Origin: Agelaius tricolor
Lineage: Eukaryota > Chordata > Aves > Passeriformes > Icteridae
DNA: 64,000 nucleotides
Assembly (NCBI GenBank): GCA_023055355.1
Contig: JALJCS010000009.1
Span: 27,677,001-27,741,000, forward strand
Reading direction: 5' to 3'
How positions within the stretch are numbered: the first letter of the stretch is position 1; each line of letters starts with the position of its first letter. Shown in pieces: positions 20,701 to 33,200 of the stretch. The position numbers were made by a program, and so were the translations under genes. Below the pieces are notes generated by a model that saw only the letters and a program-made list of their open reading frames with translations, was not told the DNA's origin and did not search any database.

Positions 20701-23084
20701 GAACTGGTGACTGTGTGCAGAACAAAGGAAGGGTATTGGGGTGGGCTGGATGGCAGGTGAAGACAGAAAAGGGGGATGCAATAGAGACTACATGATGTGT
20801 GCCTGGTGTTTGACAACTGGAATAAATACTTCTGGTGGACAGTGTGGGGTTCTGGTGATTGCTACAGTGAAACCTGCCAGCTACCAACACTGTTCTGATG
20901 GAGACAAAGGCAACAGAAAGTTGGGAAGGCAGCAGAAGTCATATCATATTGCCAGAATTTTGCTTTTGGGCTTAGATGGAAAAAATTACTCTGATCTCAC
21001 AGAAAATAATATGAAAATACTGTCTTCCATGAAACCTACCCTGTTTTCCTAGGCACATCTGGAAGTGATCACCACACAGGGAAGCAGCATTACCCAGGAA
21101 CTAGCTATGAAGCTATCAAGAGCACATGTTTTGTGATAATAGGCACCTGGAACCTTACTGGAGCAGTAGCCAGCTTCCTGGTATGCAGCCACCAAGCTCA
21201 GGCAGCTACATGAGCTCCTGATGCAGCCAGCAGCTACAAGTTTGAGGCATTGATTCAGCTTCAACCCTGCTGGTCCAAAAAAATTGTCCCCATTTGGCTC
21301 CTACTGGGTATCGAAGCACTGTGCACCGTCTCAACAGCTGCCAGCACTTTTCTGTTCAGGCAGTAAGATCACAGGACTTCATTCTCCACTTGGCCCTGAT
21401 CATAAGCCCCATACAGGGTTTCTGATGAAGGTTGTATTTGGGCACCAGCCTGCTTGTCTGCTCCAGTTAGAGCTCTGCTGTCTCCAGTGCCAGCTAGCCT
21501 GGGACATCTAGCAGGAAACCAAGTCAAAGAACGAGAACTAAATAAACTCCAAAACTATTTTGAGGCCTTCTCTAAAAGAAAAAGAAAACCATTTTCTTTT
21601 CTAAAAAGAAAAAATCAGAGTGGAAAAACAGGTTTTTTTAGCCATCAGGAGCAAGGCTTATCTAAGCAGCACCACACAGAACCTGGCAATGGGAATGGTA
21701 AGTTCAGGTTCAACTTGTTCCTAAACATCAGTGGGATGGTGCATGATTTACAATGCCTGCCAGAGGCCTTTCTCCTTCTCCTCATCAGAGATCTTTTCCC
21801 TGAAACTATTCACAGATGTATGTGGTAATTTTAAAGATTGCTCCAGCATTGTCCATACTAGAACTTCTTAGCAGCTGAAGGTGGATGTCTCTGCAAACCA
21901 GAGAGCCTGCTGTCCACTGGGGCCTTCTTGGTGGACTTTGGTTTGGCTTGGGTTGTCTGGTTCCACTGTGACATCCTGCAGTGACCAACACTGCACCCTC
22001 ACTTGAAGTGACACATGATGTGTAAAAACCAAACACATTTTCACTGGAGAATCCCTCTACAGTCCTGAACATCCAGTTATTATGACCACAGACATCATGC
22101 AGCTGTGATGGAAGCTGTCTGCTTTCATTTCACTTGTATGAATTTGGTGGCATGGTAACCACTTTGGAGTCTGAAATTCCTTTTTCTCATTAAGCCAGTC
22201 CCATGGACTGCAGCACACTACACAGCCTGAGAGGCATTATCATGCAGGCCAAAGGGGACAGACACATCCAACAGGTGCTTAAAAAGCACTTTTCTCATTA
22301 TAATTCTCATATAATTTTTTATTATAATTAGTAGGAGTTAAGAACCTGACCTGTGTGAATGATTTAAAAAGATGGATGAGCCTCAGTGTGTTTTTAGATG
22401 CTTGTATACCTTGGAAAATCTGTTTTGCCTTTGTGCTCAGATAAGCAGGATATGTTTGACATGGACATTTGTACCAGATCAGTGTCAAAGTGAATCCATC
22501 TTGCAACATCATAATGGGACCTGGGCACTTATGTTGCTGGTGGCCACAGACTGATCAGGCATTTCTTAGAAACTCTCAATCCTGGCTAAATAAAATATGA
22601 CAAGTGACTGCGACGGAGAAGTGAACACCATGAGCAAACAGCTCCACTCATATGTCTGCCCTAACAACGGGACAGGTCATGTGCTGTGATGCTGCTGTTA
22701 TTGACATAAGGTGATACCTTTGTTTTTCCCTTCCTCCCTATTTATCAGCTGAATAACACAAATCCTTGGAGGATATAATCATGACAAGACCTCCAAGTCA
22801 GCTAGTTTTGAGTTATACTTTTTCTTTCACAGGAAACATCCCCAAAATACCAACATGCAAATGTGTTCTTCTGCATGTTAAAAGAATTCACCAGGCAACC
22901 AGGACCAGGAAATGAATAGAAATTTCTTTTTCTCCCCACCCATATTTCCTTTTGGAGAAGCAGTCACTATTGGTAATCAAAGATTAGCTCTATTGCCTGA
23001 TATTCAAAGCACTTCACAAATGAACACTCCTTACCAAAATGGTCTTAGCTAACCAGTTTTGTTACAAGCTAGTTTTGGTCACTT
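17735..23084. other. Intergenic DNA
   Basis: No gene is supported here. Open frames of 60-130 codons occur on both strands without recognisable domains, initiation context or splice continuity. A strongly AT-rich patch lies at about 22295-22335. Confidence 0.55.
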
Positions 23085-23405
23085 GTAAGCACATAAGACC
23101 GGCAACACCTGGAACATGCCAAAGGTCCATTTAATCCAGTGTGTCTTCTCCAGCTGCGGTCAGTACCAAATATTTAGAAAAAGAGCCTAAGAAGAGGGCA
23201 GGTACACAGTGACCAGTGTGATCTCCCAGGTGCTAGGAATCTGTCACCTAGGGATTTCCCAAGGCAGGGAGTACACTGGCAGCTAAGTAAACTGGGCGTA
23301 CTCCCCAGCCTAATCTGTGGCTCACTTTGGAGAAGCAGTTTGTATCCGGCAAGTTGCACCTCACCCTCCAGCCTAATGGTGTGACTGCAGCCCCTGCAAG
23401 TTCAC
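23085..23405 (-). mobile_element. Old CR1-type LINE 3' fragment
   Basis: The phrase centred on ccaaaggtccatttaatccagtg, followed by an approximate match through ccagctgcggtcagtacc, resembles the antisense 3' region of ancient sauropsid CR1 elements (the 'accaaaggtccatctagcccagta' type block). It is highly diverged with no open frame. Orientation and limits are approximate, and the call is from remembered family sequence. Confidence 0.5.
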
Positions 23406-23411
23406 CTGGGT
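23406..23411. repeat. Target-site duplication, left copy (CTGGGT)
   Basis: Immediately 5' of the LTR. Identical to 24068-24073. Confidence 0.85.
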
Positions 23412-23845
23412 TGTTATAGTGTGTTTTTATACTTTGTAATACTTTGAAGTAGCTTTGTTTTGTATCCCCGTATTTTTCCCAAATGGTTTATCCCAGACTG
23501 CACCCCCCTCCCTTTACCTGTGTAATCCCTCTCCCTGGATGAGATCATCCACAAATCCCCACCCTGGCTCTCTGTCAATCACTCAGCATCCCATCCCCTC
23601 CATCTAGAAGCTTCGGTCCAGGTTGTCAAGCGATTAGCCAGAGGCTAGGGGTCAACCCCCCAAGCCTTGCCCCATACACTGTCCTAAATGTCTATCCCCC
23701 AGTACCCACCCCTTAGGGTCACTTATTGGTTGGTAAAATGTTATCTACTTTTGGTTTCCACCTTCCTTTAAATGTAACCGTGGCACATCTCCCGGGGGTC
23801 TCAGCAGGAGGCCCCCTGAGGAGTAGGAGCTCCCCAGAGCCCCTG

Positions 23846-23851
23846 AATAAA
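23846..23851 (+). terminator. LTR poly(A) signal
   Basis: AATAAA within the solo LTR, about 75 bases after the TATA-like box, as expected at the end of R. It could terminate transcripts crossing the LTR on the + strand. Confidence 0.6.
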
Positions 23852-23996
23852 ACCTTGGATTAACCCCTGCTAAGAGTCGGCCCTTTCTCTTCTACCGATG
23901 TCTCTGGTGTCTCTTCTGCTGCAAAGGCGACCAGCCCAGGTGCCCTCAGTACCCTCGGGGCACAGAGAGTGTCTCCCCACTGTCGGCCATGTTGGG

Positions 23997-24012
23997 GCTG
24001 CCCCCTGGTGTC
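23997..24012 (-). promoter_or_regulatory. CTCF-like motif inside the LTR
   Basis: The - strand reads GACACCAGGGGGCAGC, which matches the core CTCF motif CCACCAGGGGGC at all but the first position. It lies in the U5 part of the LTR. Occupancy cannot be judged from sequence. Confidence 0.45.
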
Positions 24013-24067
24013 TGCTGACTCGGGACTGGCCGAGGGTTCCTGAGAGGCTCACAGAGGGACAGAGACA

Positions 24068-24073
24068 CTGGGT
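24068..24073. repeat. Target-site duplication, right copy (CTGGGT)
   Basis: Immediately 3' of the LTR. Identical to 23406-23411. Confidence 0.85.
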
Positions 24074-27000
24074 GAGCTTTAGAGTCCAGTGGGGTGCAGG
24101 GGTGTGGGAGGTGTCACCACAGCCACACACTGCACAGAAAGAGCCAGCACTGGCCTGTCAGTGGTGCATTTCACCACGGCCCAGCAAGAGGGTTCAGAGC
24201 TGTCCCTGGTCTGGCTGAGTAAGTCACCATTAGCCTCAGAGTGCCCACAGATCAGCCTTCCCATGGGTGTGCAGTTTTAGGTGAACCATAAACCTCAGTG
24301 GACACACCTGATGAGGGAGGTACCGTACCTGTCTTACTGTCACGCTGCTATTTGAGCATCCACGTGTCAACACCACCAGAAAACAAACAACCTGCAGCAC
24401 AAGGGTGCGCAAAGAGAATCTTTTTCCTTCTTCAGATGCAGCCTCCTAGCCCACAGGAATTGCTTCTCATTTTTCCGGCAAAATGACCAGCTGAGTTGGC
24501 CTTTGTGTCACCTGTGGTGACTCACCGGCTCACTGCTCTGCCCTTGCTGCATGAGGCTTGCCACATGGAATGACACATTCTGCTAGGCCCATACTTAATT
24601 TATAACTGCTAACTAATTGCATAATGGATTAGATAGCAATGTCCCTGGTCTATATTGTGTTCAAAATGCCATCTGGAAGTAGGCTGGTGTGGTTAGTAAG
24701 ATGGCTGCTCTCTTAAACCTGATACCTTTGTAAGAGAATCTGTCCCAGCATTATTGATGAGGCAGAACTGTACAATAAAGATGTGTATTTTATTCTCCAG
24801 GAGAAGGTTTTTGAGATGGCAAACATTTGGTCATTGGGAAAGCTGATCGGTGTGCTTCATTCCCATGGCAAGCACTGGGATGAATATCCTGTTATAAATA
24901 TAAAGCAAATAGTTTACTCAAAGAGCTTTAAATGTCATCAGTCTCTTAGAAAATGCATGTCAGTAGTGCTCATGTGACTCTGAAAGCAGTGTGGCTGTTT
25001 AGTATAACTTTTGCCTCCACTTAGGCCCACTGGGTGTCCATGAGTGAGAGCAGCTGTCTGTATAACTGACAGCCCTGTTCAGGTCAGGAAGGCTCTGACC
25101 CGCCTCTGAACTGACAGTCTGAAGCACTGTTCAGATACTGCTGTTTCAGTTCTTCCACGTTTATCTTGGGGATCAGATTTCCAGGAATCTGCTGCAGTTG
25201 AGTTCCCCTAATGAAATGGCACAGGAAAGTCACTCACATCAGGCACTGAACAGCCCTGCAAATCCTTTTCTCCCCCCTGGACTTCCAAGCACACTAAAGA
25301 CTAAGTGCACATCCATGGTTCTGGCCCTGTTTCTGGTAGGTGCATGTGGGACATGGGGAGCTGGTGGCAGAAGAAAGAGCAGAGCCAGTGTTTTGCCACC
25401 TCAGATATGGCTCCGTGCAGGTGACAGTAATGTCCTTGCCAGCTGGCAGGTGTCTAGAGAGGCTGCAGCTGGGAGCCTTGCACAGAACCATGAGCAGCTG
25501 CCCAGAGCCTGTGTCTGCTGCACTTAGGAGAGAGGGCTGTGCATGTCTGGCCCTGTGCCTCCGGCAGAGCAAAGTGCTTTGTAGGTATTGGGGAATTGGG
25601 TCTGGCAGCAGCACCCTCCTAAGGCAGGGAAGTCCCCAGATCATCAGTGAGAGAAACTGTGGGTTTACCTACATGGAGATGCTCCTGAAACCTAATTTGA
25701 ATGAACTTTGCAAGTGATGAAACTTTAAAAATTTATTTAAACCACATTAAAGCCACATGTCGGCACTTTCGATTAAGAAGACTATTTGATTTAACCCACC
25801 CTAATTAAAGGTGTCCACTTTAATACAATTGACTCACCTGTTTAAAATACATGCCTTTATTTCACTTAGATGACTTTTCCCCTCCATTTTCTTTTGTAAA
25901 GCTATTCAAGAGAGAGAAGGGTCTTGTATGGGATTAGCTAAAAGAGGTGTCAGGAGCAGAAATGGGGGAGAATAGACATACACAAGTACTCAGGGAAGAA
26001 GCTTTTCTCTCCACTGTCATTCTTCCCCTTCAGGAGTTGTTTTCTGCAGATCTAGCACTCTTTTTCTACCCTTTCCACATTAGGCTTTGCAACAGACCTG
26101 AACAGGAGAGGCAAGATGGGAAGAGCAAGATAGTGGCTGCCTTGTCTGGCTCCAAGCAACACTGTGCAAAAAATTCATGAAAATGCCACAGTCCCTTGAG
26201 ACTGCAGTCTAGGGATCATTTATTATGCCCTTCCAGCACAACACAGACAGTATAATTTCATTCCATTACTTCTTGAGTCTGCCTGATAGTTTATCTTTGG
26301 CTGAAACATAAAGTCAGGTATTTGTTGCAGTCAAATTTTCCAGGCATTTTGCTGGATACATGCTTTCAATTGAAATCAGTTTTGCTTTTAGAAAACTACT
26401 CTTTTATAATCTTTTACCCTCTGACAGACATGCCTTTCTGAGCAAAACATAGTCATTGCCTTCTTGGGGGTGCAGCTTTGGTCTATAAGCAGTTTAAGAA
26501 ACCTAAAGGGAGAACACCAATATTTTTTCAGGGGCTGAAATTTTTATACCAGCAAACTTCTCCTAACCTCAAATGCCTTCTCTTATTGTCACTGCTATTC
26601 CTAGGTTCTTGAGGACATAAGGTGAGTCCTTTTTTTATCGTAATGTGTCAGCAAAATCTGGAAGCTTTGCAGGGTGGTGCCAGCCTCAGGCATGCCGCAG
26701 GAGCCAAAAGGAAGATTTGGTGGGCAGCTTCAAGATTTCTTCATATATAAGCCACAAACTTAGCCTTTTCTGTTTCATCGCTCAAATGGCAGCATGAGGC
26801 TGGGCAGTGCAAAAAGATGCAGACGCACATTGGAATAAAGCATAAAAACGAGCAAGACAGAAAAATGCCTCTCTAGGGTAGGTAATTACCCTTAAATCTT
26901 TCAGTCTTAATTCAAGACTTAATTAATTCAAATATAAGACCACCCTCACTGTGCTGCACTGTCTCAGCATTCTGGGATCATCAGAAATGCTCAGAACATG

Positions 27001-29954
27001 TGAGCAGTTCTCCAGTGCTGGATCTTAACATGATACTAAGGACAAGAGTCCAATACTTCTTACTTTCCCCCAGGCAGAAAGCAAGAGATGGGAAAAGTGA
27101 TTTAGCCTTATTCACAATAGACAGATGTTTACCAGGGCACTGGAGACAGCACTCACAAATCAAATTATAGTGACGTGTTTGGACCATGACTCATGGACCC
27201 ATCTGGCTAAAGCCAGGGGTCCACAGCAGAGCTGGGCACAGTTGTCAGATAAAGGTCTACAGACATGGTCTTCTCTTGCAACATTCATGGACACCCACCC
27301 ATCCTGCCTTTCTACTGCCAGGACCCCTTGGGTCTAGACCTTTCCTCAGGCTGCCAGTCCTCCATCTGGAAAACTACAATGCTCTGAAAATCCCTGTAGA
27401 AACAAAGTTTGAGTTATTAACCCATCAGGGACCTATGCCCAGGCCCGTCTTACAGTACCCTTACATGAAGACAAATAAAACACAGTATTCAACTAAGCCT
27501 AAGATAAATGCACTTGTTTGCCTAATTTTCTCATTTGCCACACAAAATTGGAATTATTCTTTCTGAGCAAATGAGATTTAGCTTTTCTCATCAGCTTTTC
27601 ATAATCTGTAGTGCACAGATTAGGAGGAAAGGATTTGCAGGAATTTTGGCTGAAAGTAAAATGACTAAAGGTCAAAACCCAGAGCAAAAGAAGCCTTCAC
27701 TGGTCCAGATAAGTTTCCAGCCTCCTTCTATCACCCTTGACTTCATGAGGAGTTTAAAAATTGCAAAAAATGACAGAACCAGCCAAATCCTTACCTAGGT
27801 AGTGGAATGTGCTGTTAAGGTCAGATGCTGTGACTCACACAGGCTGGTCTACTGTAAATAACCAACTTACAAATGAAGGGCTTATCTGTACTGAAGTGTC
27901 ACTTTTAGCTTGGTTACATCAATTCAGATCACTGTGGTGAACTTTATGTGACACTAGAGCTGTGAAATCTCCCACAACCTAAGGCAGACACGGGATGTAT
28001 GACATACCCTGGGGCATCCTGCATACAGTCAGACCTAAAGGACCATCCATTCTTCTCCAAGACACTGCACCTTTCACTGCACTGTGCCTGTATGCTGGAA
28101 TTGAAATAAGCTGAGGTGAATGCACCCTTAAGCACATGAATGCAGTATCCTGAATCAGAGGCCGGTCAGAAGCCTCTCATGTGTCATCCTCAAGCCTAAA
28201 CTTTGCACTAGATGTGTGCCTCTCCTAGGAGCTGCACCAAGGACACCAGACTACTGCATGGACAGAGCAGGTGCCAGCAGCACACAGCTGGAGCCACAGC
28301 CAGGCTGGACTGCATGCCCTTATCATCTCTGCACTGCATGATCTGTGAGGTGGGGCTCACCTCTGCAGCAGTGAAAGCCACAGAGAAGAGCACCTCAAAA
28401 GGAAACTAGTTCTTGAGACAAGTTTTGTTTTGTTTTGTTTTTTTGCTGACATAACTGTGTCAGCACTATGGCATTCACAAGCTCTTTTTTTCACACTCCT
28501 ATCCAGCTCAGCTTCATGAGCAAAATGGTGAAATGTAGGCCAATGCTCTACAGAGCCAGCAAATCCTTTTTATTTCTGTGAGACCAATGAAATATATACA
28601 TCTGATCACAGGCAGTGAATGTTACAGCCCATGGCCAGTGGAAGCAGAACATGCTCCATGGAGTGCTGCTTTTGGGGAAGTGGGACACATTTACTTGTGG
28701 TCAAGTGAATGCCCTGGAGTGTGGGCAGGGCTTTGGGGACTCGAAGTGAAGGTCACCCTCACTTGCCTCCCACATGGCCCGCCTTCCCCACTCTGCAGCT
28801 TTGGGACACTGGCCCAGAGGCTGCTGGTGATGACTGAGGCATTGAGGGGCACGAAGAAGCAGGGAGATGGAGCCCTCCTGCACAAAGGCACATACAGCAC
28901 ACAGGTCCCCAGACTGCTACTTGTCACACCATGTATGACAGAGAAAAGAAGACTTAAGGGAGATGATGATGCCACTTGTAGAGTATATCCTGTGGCAGAT
29001 GAGCTGTAATTCTTTGTCTGTACAATGTTAGAAAGCGGGGGTGGTATTTTTAAAGATATTTTCTTTACTGGAGCTAAGAATGGCAGGTTTCACAATGAAG
29101 CTGCTGTTCAATTAAATGTGAATCAGTGTGTTTGCAGATCTGACTGAGACAGGGAAGTAATAAAACAAAGACACTAAAACTTATCAGTAATTCTTACCAT
29201 TTCTTAATGATGTTTCTAATCTATGCCTTTGACCCTTCAGTAATTCTGCTTGGTTCTTTGATGCTGTAACATTTAGAAAGTAGCTGAAAATTTTATGCCA
29301 CTTGTTAGCTTATCATATTTGCTTTACTACAGCCCAAGACAAAGGCCAATATTTCATAAGATAAAAGTCCAACTCCATATTTAGATTCCTACATTAATGA
29401 CTTGAATTTCAAATGAGCAGAACTCACAATCTCTCTCACTTCTTTTAATAGAAACTCCAGGTTCCTGAGAAATCAAGTCTCTTATCAGATTTTCAGATAT
29501 AGTCTTGGGGATGTCGCTTTTTAAGCAAATCGTAGGCACAGGTCTTCGTGAACTTCGTGCCATTCATATGGACATTGAGTGGGGAAGCTCCTTAGACCTC
29601 ATGCAGATATTTTTACTTTTTCTTTCACATGGCTTGAGGGACAGCTTTGCACCCCATCAGGCTGGTTTAGCCCCAAAGGCTGGATTACTGAAGATTTCTG
29701 CTGGCCTACAGATGGGTCTGGTGGCAAAGAGGGGTGAGCTGTCTTGCTGCAGCACTCTTGCAGCAAAGCCCTGTTTTCTGCCTGTGAGTTACAGGCTGGT
29801 AGGTAAAAAGCATAGCCTTGACACACACCATCTCCACAGAGAGATGGTAAAACTCACTGGTGAAAACTGTACTCCCTGGTAAAACTCACTGGTGCTGGAA
29901 AAGGGTTTGTACAAAGCTGTGGCTGAAGGACAGTTACACCTCCTTTCTACAACT
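24074..29954. other. Intergenic DNA
   Basis: No gene recognised. AT-rich, homeodomain-site-like patches lie at about 25728-25850 and 26880-26945. A (GTTTT)n run lies at about 28424-28443. An 18-bp direct repeat (29845-29862 and 29877-29894, period 32) lies just before the CR1 at 29955. Confidence 0.55.
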
Positions 29955-30270
29955 TCATAATGAGGGGAAGAGGAGGGACAGACATTGATCTCTTCTCTGT
30001 GGTGACCTGTGACAGGACCCTAGGGAATGGCCTGAAATTGTGTGAGGGGAAGTTTAGTTTGGTTATTATGAAAAGGTTCTTCCCCCAGGGTGTGGTTGGG
30101 CACTGAAACAGGCTCCCTAGGAAAATGGTCACCAAGTCTGCTAGAGCTCAGGAAGGACTTGGACAATGCTCTCAGGCACATGGTAACACTTGGAGTGTCA
30201 GGGTCAGGGAGCTGGACTTGATGATCCTGGTGAGTTCCTTCCAACTCAGCATATTCTGTGATTCTGTGAT
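29955..30270 (+). mobile_element. CR1 LINE, 5'-truncated 3' end
   Basis: The sequence runs from aatgaggggaagagg through ggttcttcccccagg, cactgaaacaggctcc and gatgatcctggtgagttcc to the CR1 terminal octamer repeat (attctgtgattctgtgat, 30253-30270). This is the 3'UTR of an avian CR1 in sense orientation, about 315 bp, truncated at its 5' end as most CR1 copies are. No part of the endonuclease or reverse transcriptase remains. Confidence 0.88.
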
Positions 30271-33200
30271 GTATCAGTGCTTCACATTGGCAAAGCTTTC
30301 ACTTCCAAGAAAAGAGAAGAGTTTAATCATTGGCAGACCTCTTCATGTCATTGTAATGGAATTTAAAATTGATAGTTATATTGGTATGGGCTCGGTTAAG
30401 TGAAAAAAAACCTCCCCTGCACACATATGCCACATATATCCACAACATAACCACAATAGTTTCACAGCATGCAGCTATAGACAAGATACCAGTCTGAGAA
30501 TTGAGAATTGTCCTGGTGACTTGCACGCAGTTTGGTCACATGGCAGGATTATATGGAAGAAACAGCATAAAATGAAATTATGAGGTGGCAGATTCAAGGC
30601 TAACAAAAGGAAAAGCTTCATCAAATGAGTAATTAAATTCTGGAGCTTGCTGCCAGCAGTGCTATGGATGCCTAAGATAGATTTCAAAAAATGATTTCAC
30701 AAGGTTGCAAACAGATCTATTAAGTGCTATTAAACAGCAAGATTTTAGGAAGCTTTCAAGAGCCCACTGCCTGGCAAGCACACCAGAAAATTACCACTAT
30801 ATGCTTGCCTTTCTCATAGTTTCCTCTAAACATTTGCTATCAACCACTGATGAAGAGAGGATACTAGATTAGGCAGACATATAAAGGGATCTAATGTGCT
30901 CATTTTTAATTTAAAGTTTCCTCTGTTTGTGCTAATTACGTTAATGATGAGGGCTGTAAACCACAGGGGTTCACCAGCTGCTTTCCCCAGGAACTGGGCC
31001 ATCCCCGCAGCCCGGGCAACCTCTTTGAGTGACAAGCTCTAAATTGATCAGGAGACAGTCATGCCATGTTCTCCTGGGTGAATTTCTCTGACTGCTGCCT
31101 ACAGGAAGGTGTAACTTCCCAGGCATTTACTTCACCTGATACAGACAAACCCCAAGTGGTTCACCCAGCTCAAATGCAAAGGATTGCAGCAGGCAAAGAT
31201 ATTGACTCCAGGTCTCCTATGTGCTTTGCCAGCACCCAATCTTCTGTGCTTCTCAACTCAGGAGACAAGTGCAGGACAGGGAGGAGGAGGTAAAATAGGC
31301 AAAAGATAATAGCTGTGCAGACTTTTATAGGTCAGGATATCATCACATCCTCCTGCCACTGAAGTTTACAGTGCACACCTCTCTTTGGTGGCTTTCTTCA
31401 CTGGTGAGAGCAGATCTGTCTGCACAGAAAATTTAACACACCGGGCACTCCTGCTGAAACAGTGGTCATTGCTGCTGCTAAACATAAGGTCAAACTCTGT
31501 TTCAGCAAGGAATTTGTCCTCTGAGTTGTAACAGGGATTGGACTTGCACACACAGGTGAGACAAAAACATGCAGTAACATGGTTAGCAGAGAGCTGGGCT
31601 GTAAGGTGACCCCTTGGCATAGAGCTCTACGTATGTAAATGCTACTCCAGGCATGACAGATGGAGGGAAAGCAGTTTCTGCTGCGTTATGCTACTGTTTC
31701 CAAATGTAACAGATCCCAGACTGAAGTGATTTCTCAGAGTTTTTCCTGAACCACTGCATCTCTTCCTATGTGTTACTTGGCTCCATGGACTGGAAGCTCC
31801 TGAGGTAACTCCCCAAGAAACATCATTGGGAAAACTGGGTTTAATTTCCTGTTTTGCCCTAAAATTTCTCAACATTGCTTAGGAAACTGAAGAGGCTGGA
31901 GGTGACATCTCTGTACCTCCACTTGTCTCCTGCAAATCAGGGCTTGCAGCAATTTTTAGCCTCTTAGGAATGTGAGGAGAAGGCAAAGTTTCGAGGGGTC
32001 TGGTACTCAGATTTGGTGGTACCAGATATGACCACAGCATGTGAGACAGGCAAGCCCTGTGGATGGTGCACAGAACTGGAATGAGCTTTTCCCCTGACAT
32101 CCTAGGCAGGTGACTGCAAATGAAGTTCACTCTGCCTGTGGGAGACTTTCTGCATGAGTTGAGGTAAATCCAGACCTTTTCTCTTCCAGTGTGCTCAAGC
32201 TTTACCTTGGAATGGCAGCAGAACAGGTGGCTGACCTGTGTAGCATTGGGTCAATTACTCAGGACCTCAGCTGGGAGGGGAGTCTCTCTGCACCAGCATC
32301 ACAAGCACTTTGTGCTGGCACAACTGCAGAACCCAAAGTCAAAATATCCCAGCTCCAGGTCAATGCTGAGAAGAACCACAGTTTCTTATGGCTTCTCCAA
32401 ATAACGACAAAAGTGCACGTTCCAGAACAGCTTGCTCTACCTCAAGTCATGTGGCTATTTCATCTAGCAGTGGGCTTTAGGGGAGCTACTTTAATCACCA
32501 GCTGCAGCACAGCTGAACTGTTTCCTGCCGTTGATTAAGGAAATAAAAGTTACCCAGCACAGGTTTTCCTGAAATCCTTGCGTGAAGCTCTTCCCCTGAG
32601 CATGCTCTCCACTGATTGAATTGCTTTGCCAAGCCTTGTTAAGGCTTCTCCATTGTTCTTCACATGCTGTCAATCAATCACAGTTGCCTGTACACACTGG
32701 CAGGCTTTGTAAAGACAAATATGCAATTAAGATCCTTAATTAACACCATGTAACATTCAGATGAATTTACTAGGGAAGGGACACGTGAAAGAAAACAAGG
32801 AGAAACTGAGCAGAATGAGGGGAGGGAGGTGGACCCCTTCCAACAATTTTATTTACAGAAAGATATAATTAATCTAGAATAATATGCAAGCTTCTTTAAA
32901 AATAAAATTAACATCAAAAGCATCTGAAGCTAACAATCAGCTGTCTCCTCTTTGAGAGTTAAATGCATTAGCTCCAGAGGCAGAAAAGAAAGGGAAAAAG
33001 GTTTTTCATTTCTGTATATCTTAAAACAAGTGGAACCTAACCAAACCGGTATGACACTGCAAATATTCCACTTAATTTGCATCACAGGTGCAGGTCTTCT
33101 TGCTAAAGGGAAATGTCTCTCTATTTGACAGTTAAAAACATGTTGTTGACAGACCTCATCCTACCCTTCCACTTTCTCTCCAGCCCAGCCCAAGCTTCCT

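Larger units (their letters stand above)
23412..24067 (+). mobile_element. Solo LTR of an endogenous retrovirus (656 bp)
   Basis: The element begins TGTTATAG and ends GAGACA, so it has the TG...CA ends of an LTR. It is flanked by an exact 6-bp target-site duplication, CTGGGT, at 23406-23411 and 24068-24073. Inside lie a TATA-like tttaaat (23767-23773) and a poly(A) signal AATAAA (23846-23851) in U3-R order, giving + orientation. No internal retroviral genes and no second LTR are present, so it is a solo LTR left by recombination between the two LTRs of a provirus. A 6-bp duplication fits class II (ERVK/beta-like) elements, common in songbirds. The subfamily name cannot be given without a library search. 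Confidence 0.88.

Noticed and set aside
23412..24067. Retroviral coding genes linked to the LTR
   Set aside because: Target-site duplications directly flank the single LTR, and no gag, pol or env-like sequence adjoins it, so it is a solo LTR.
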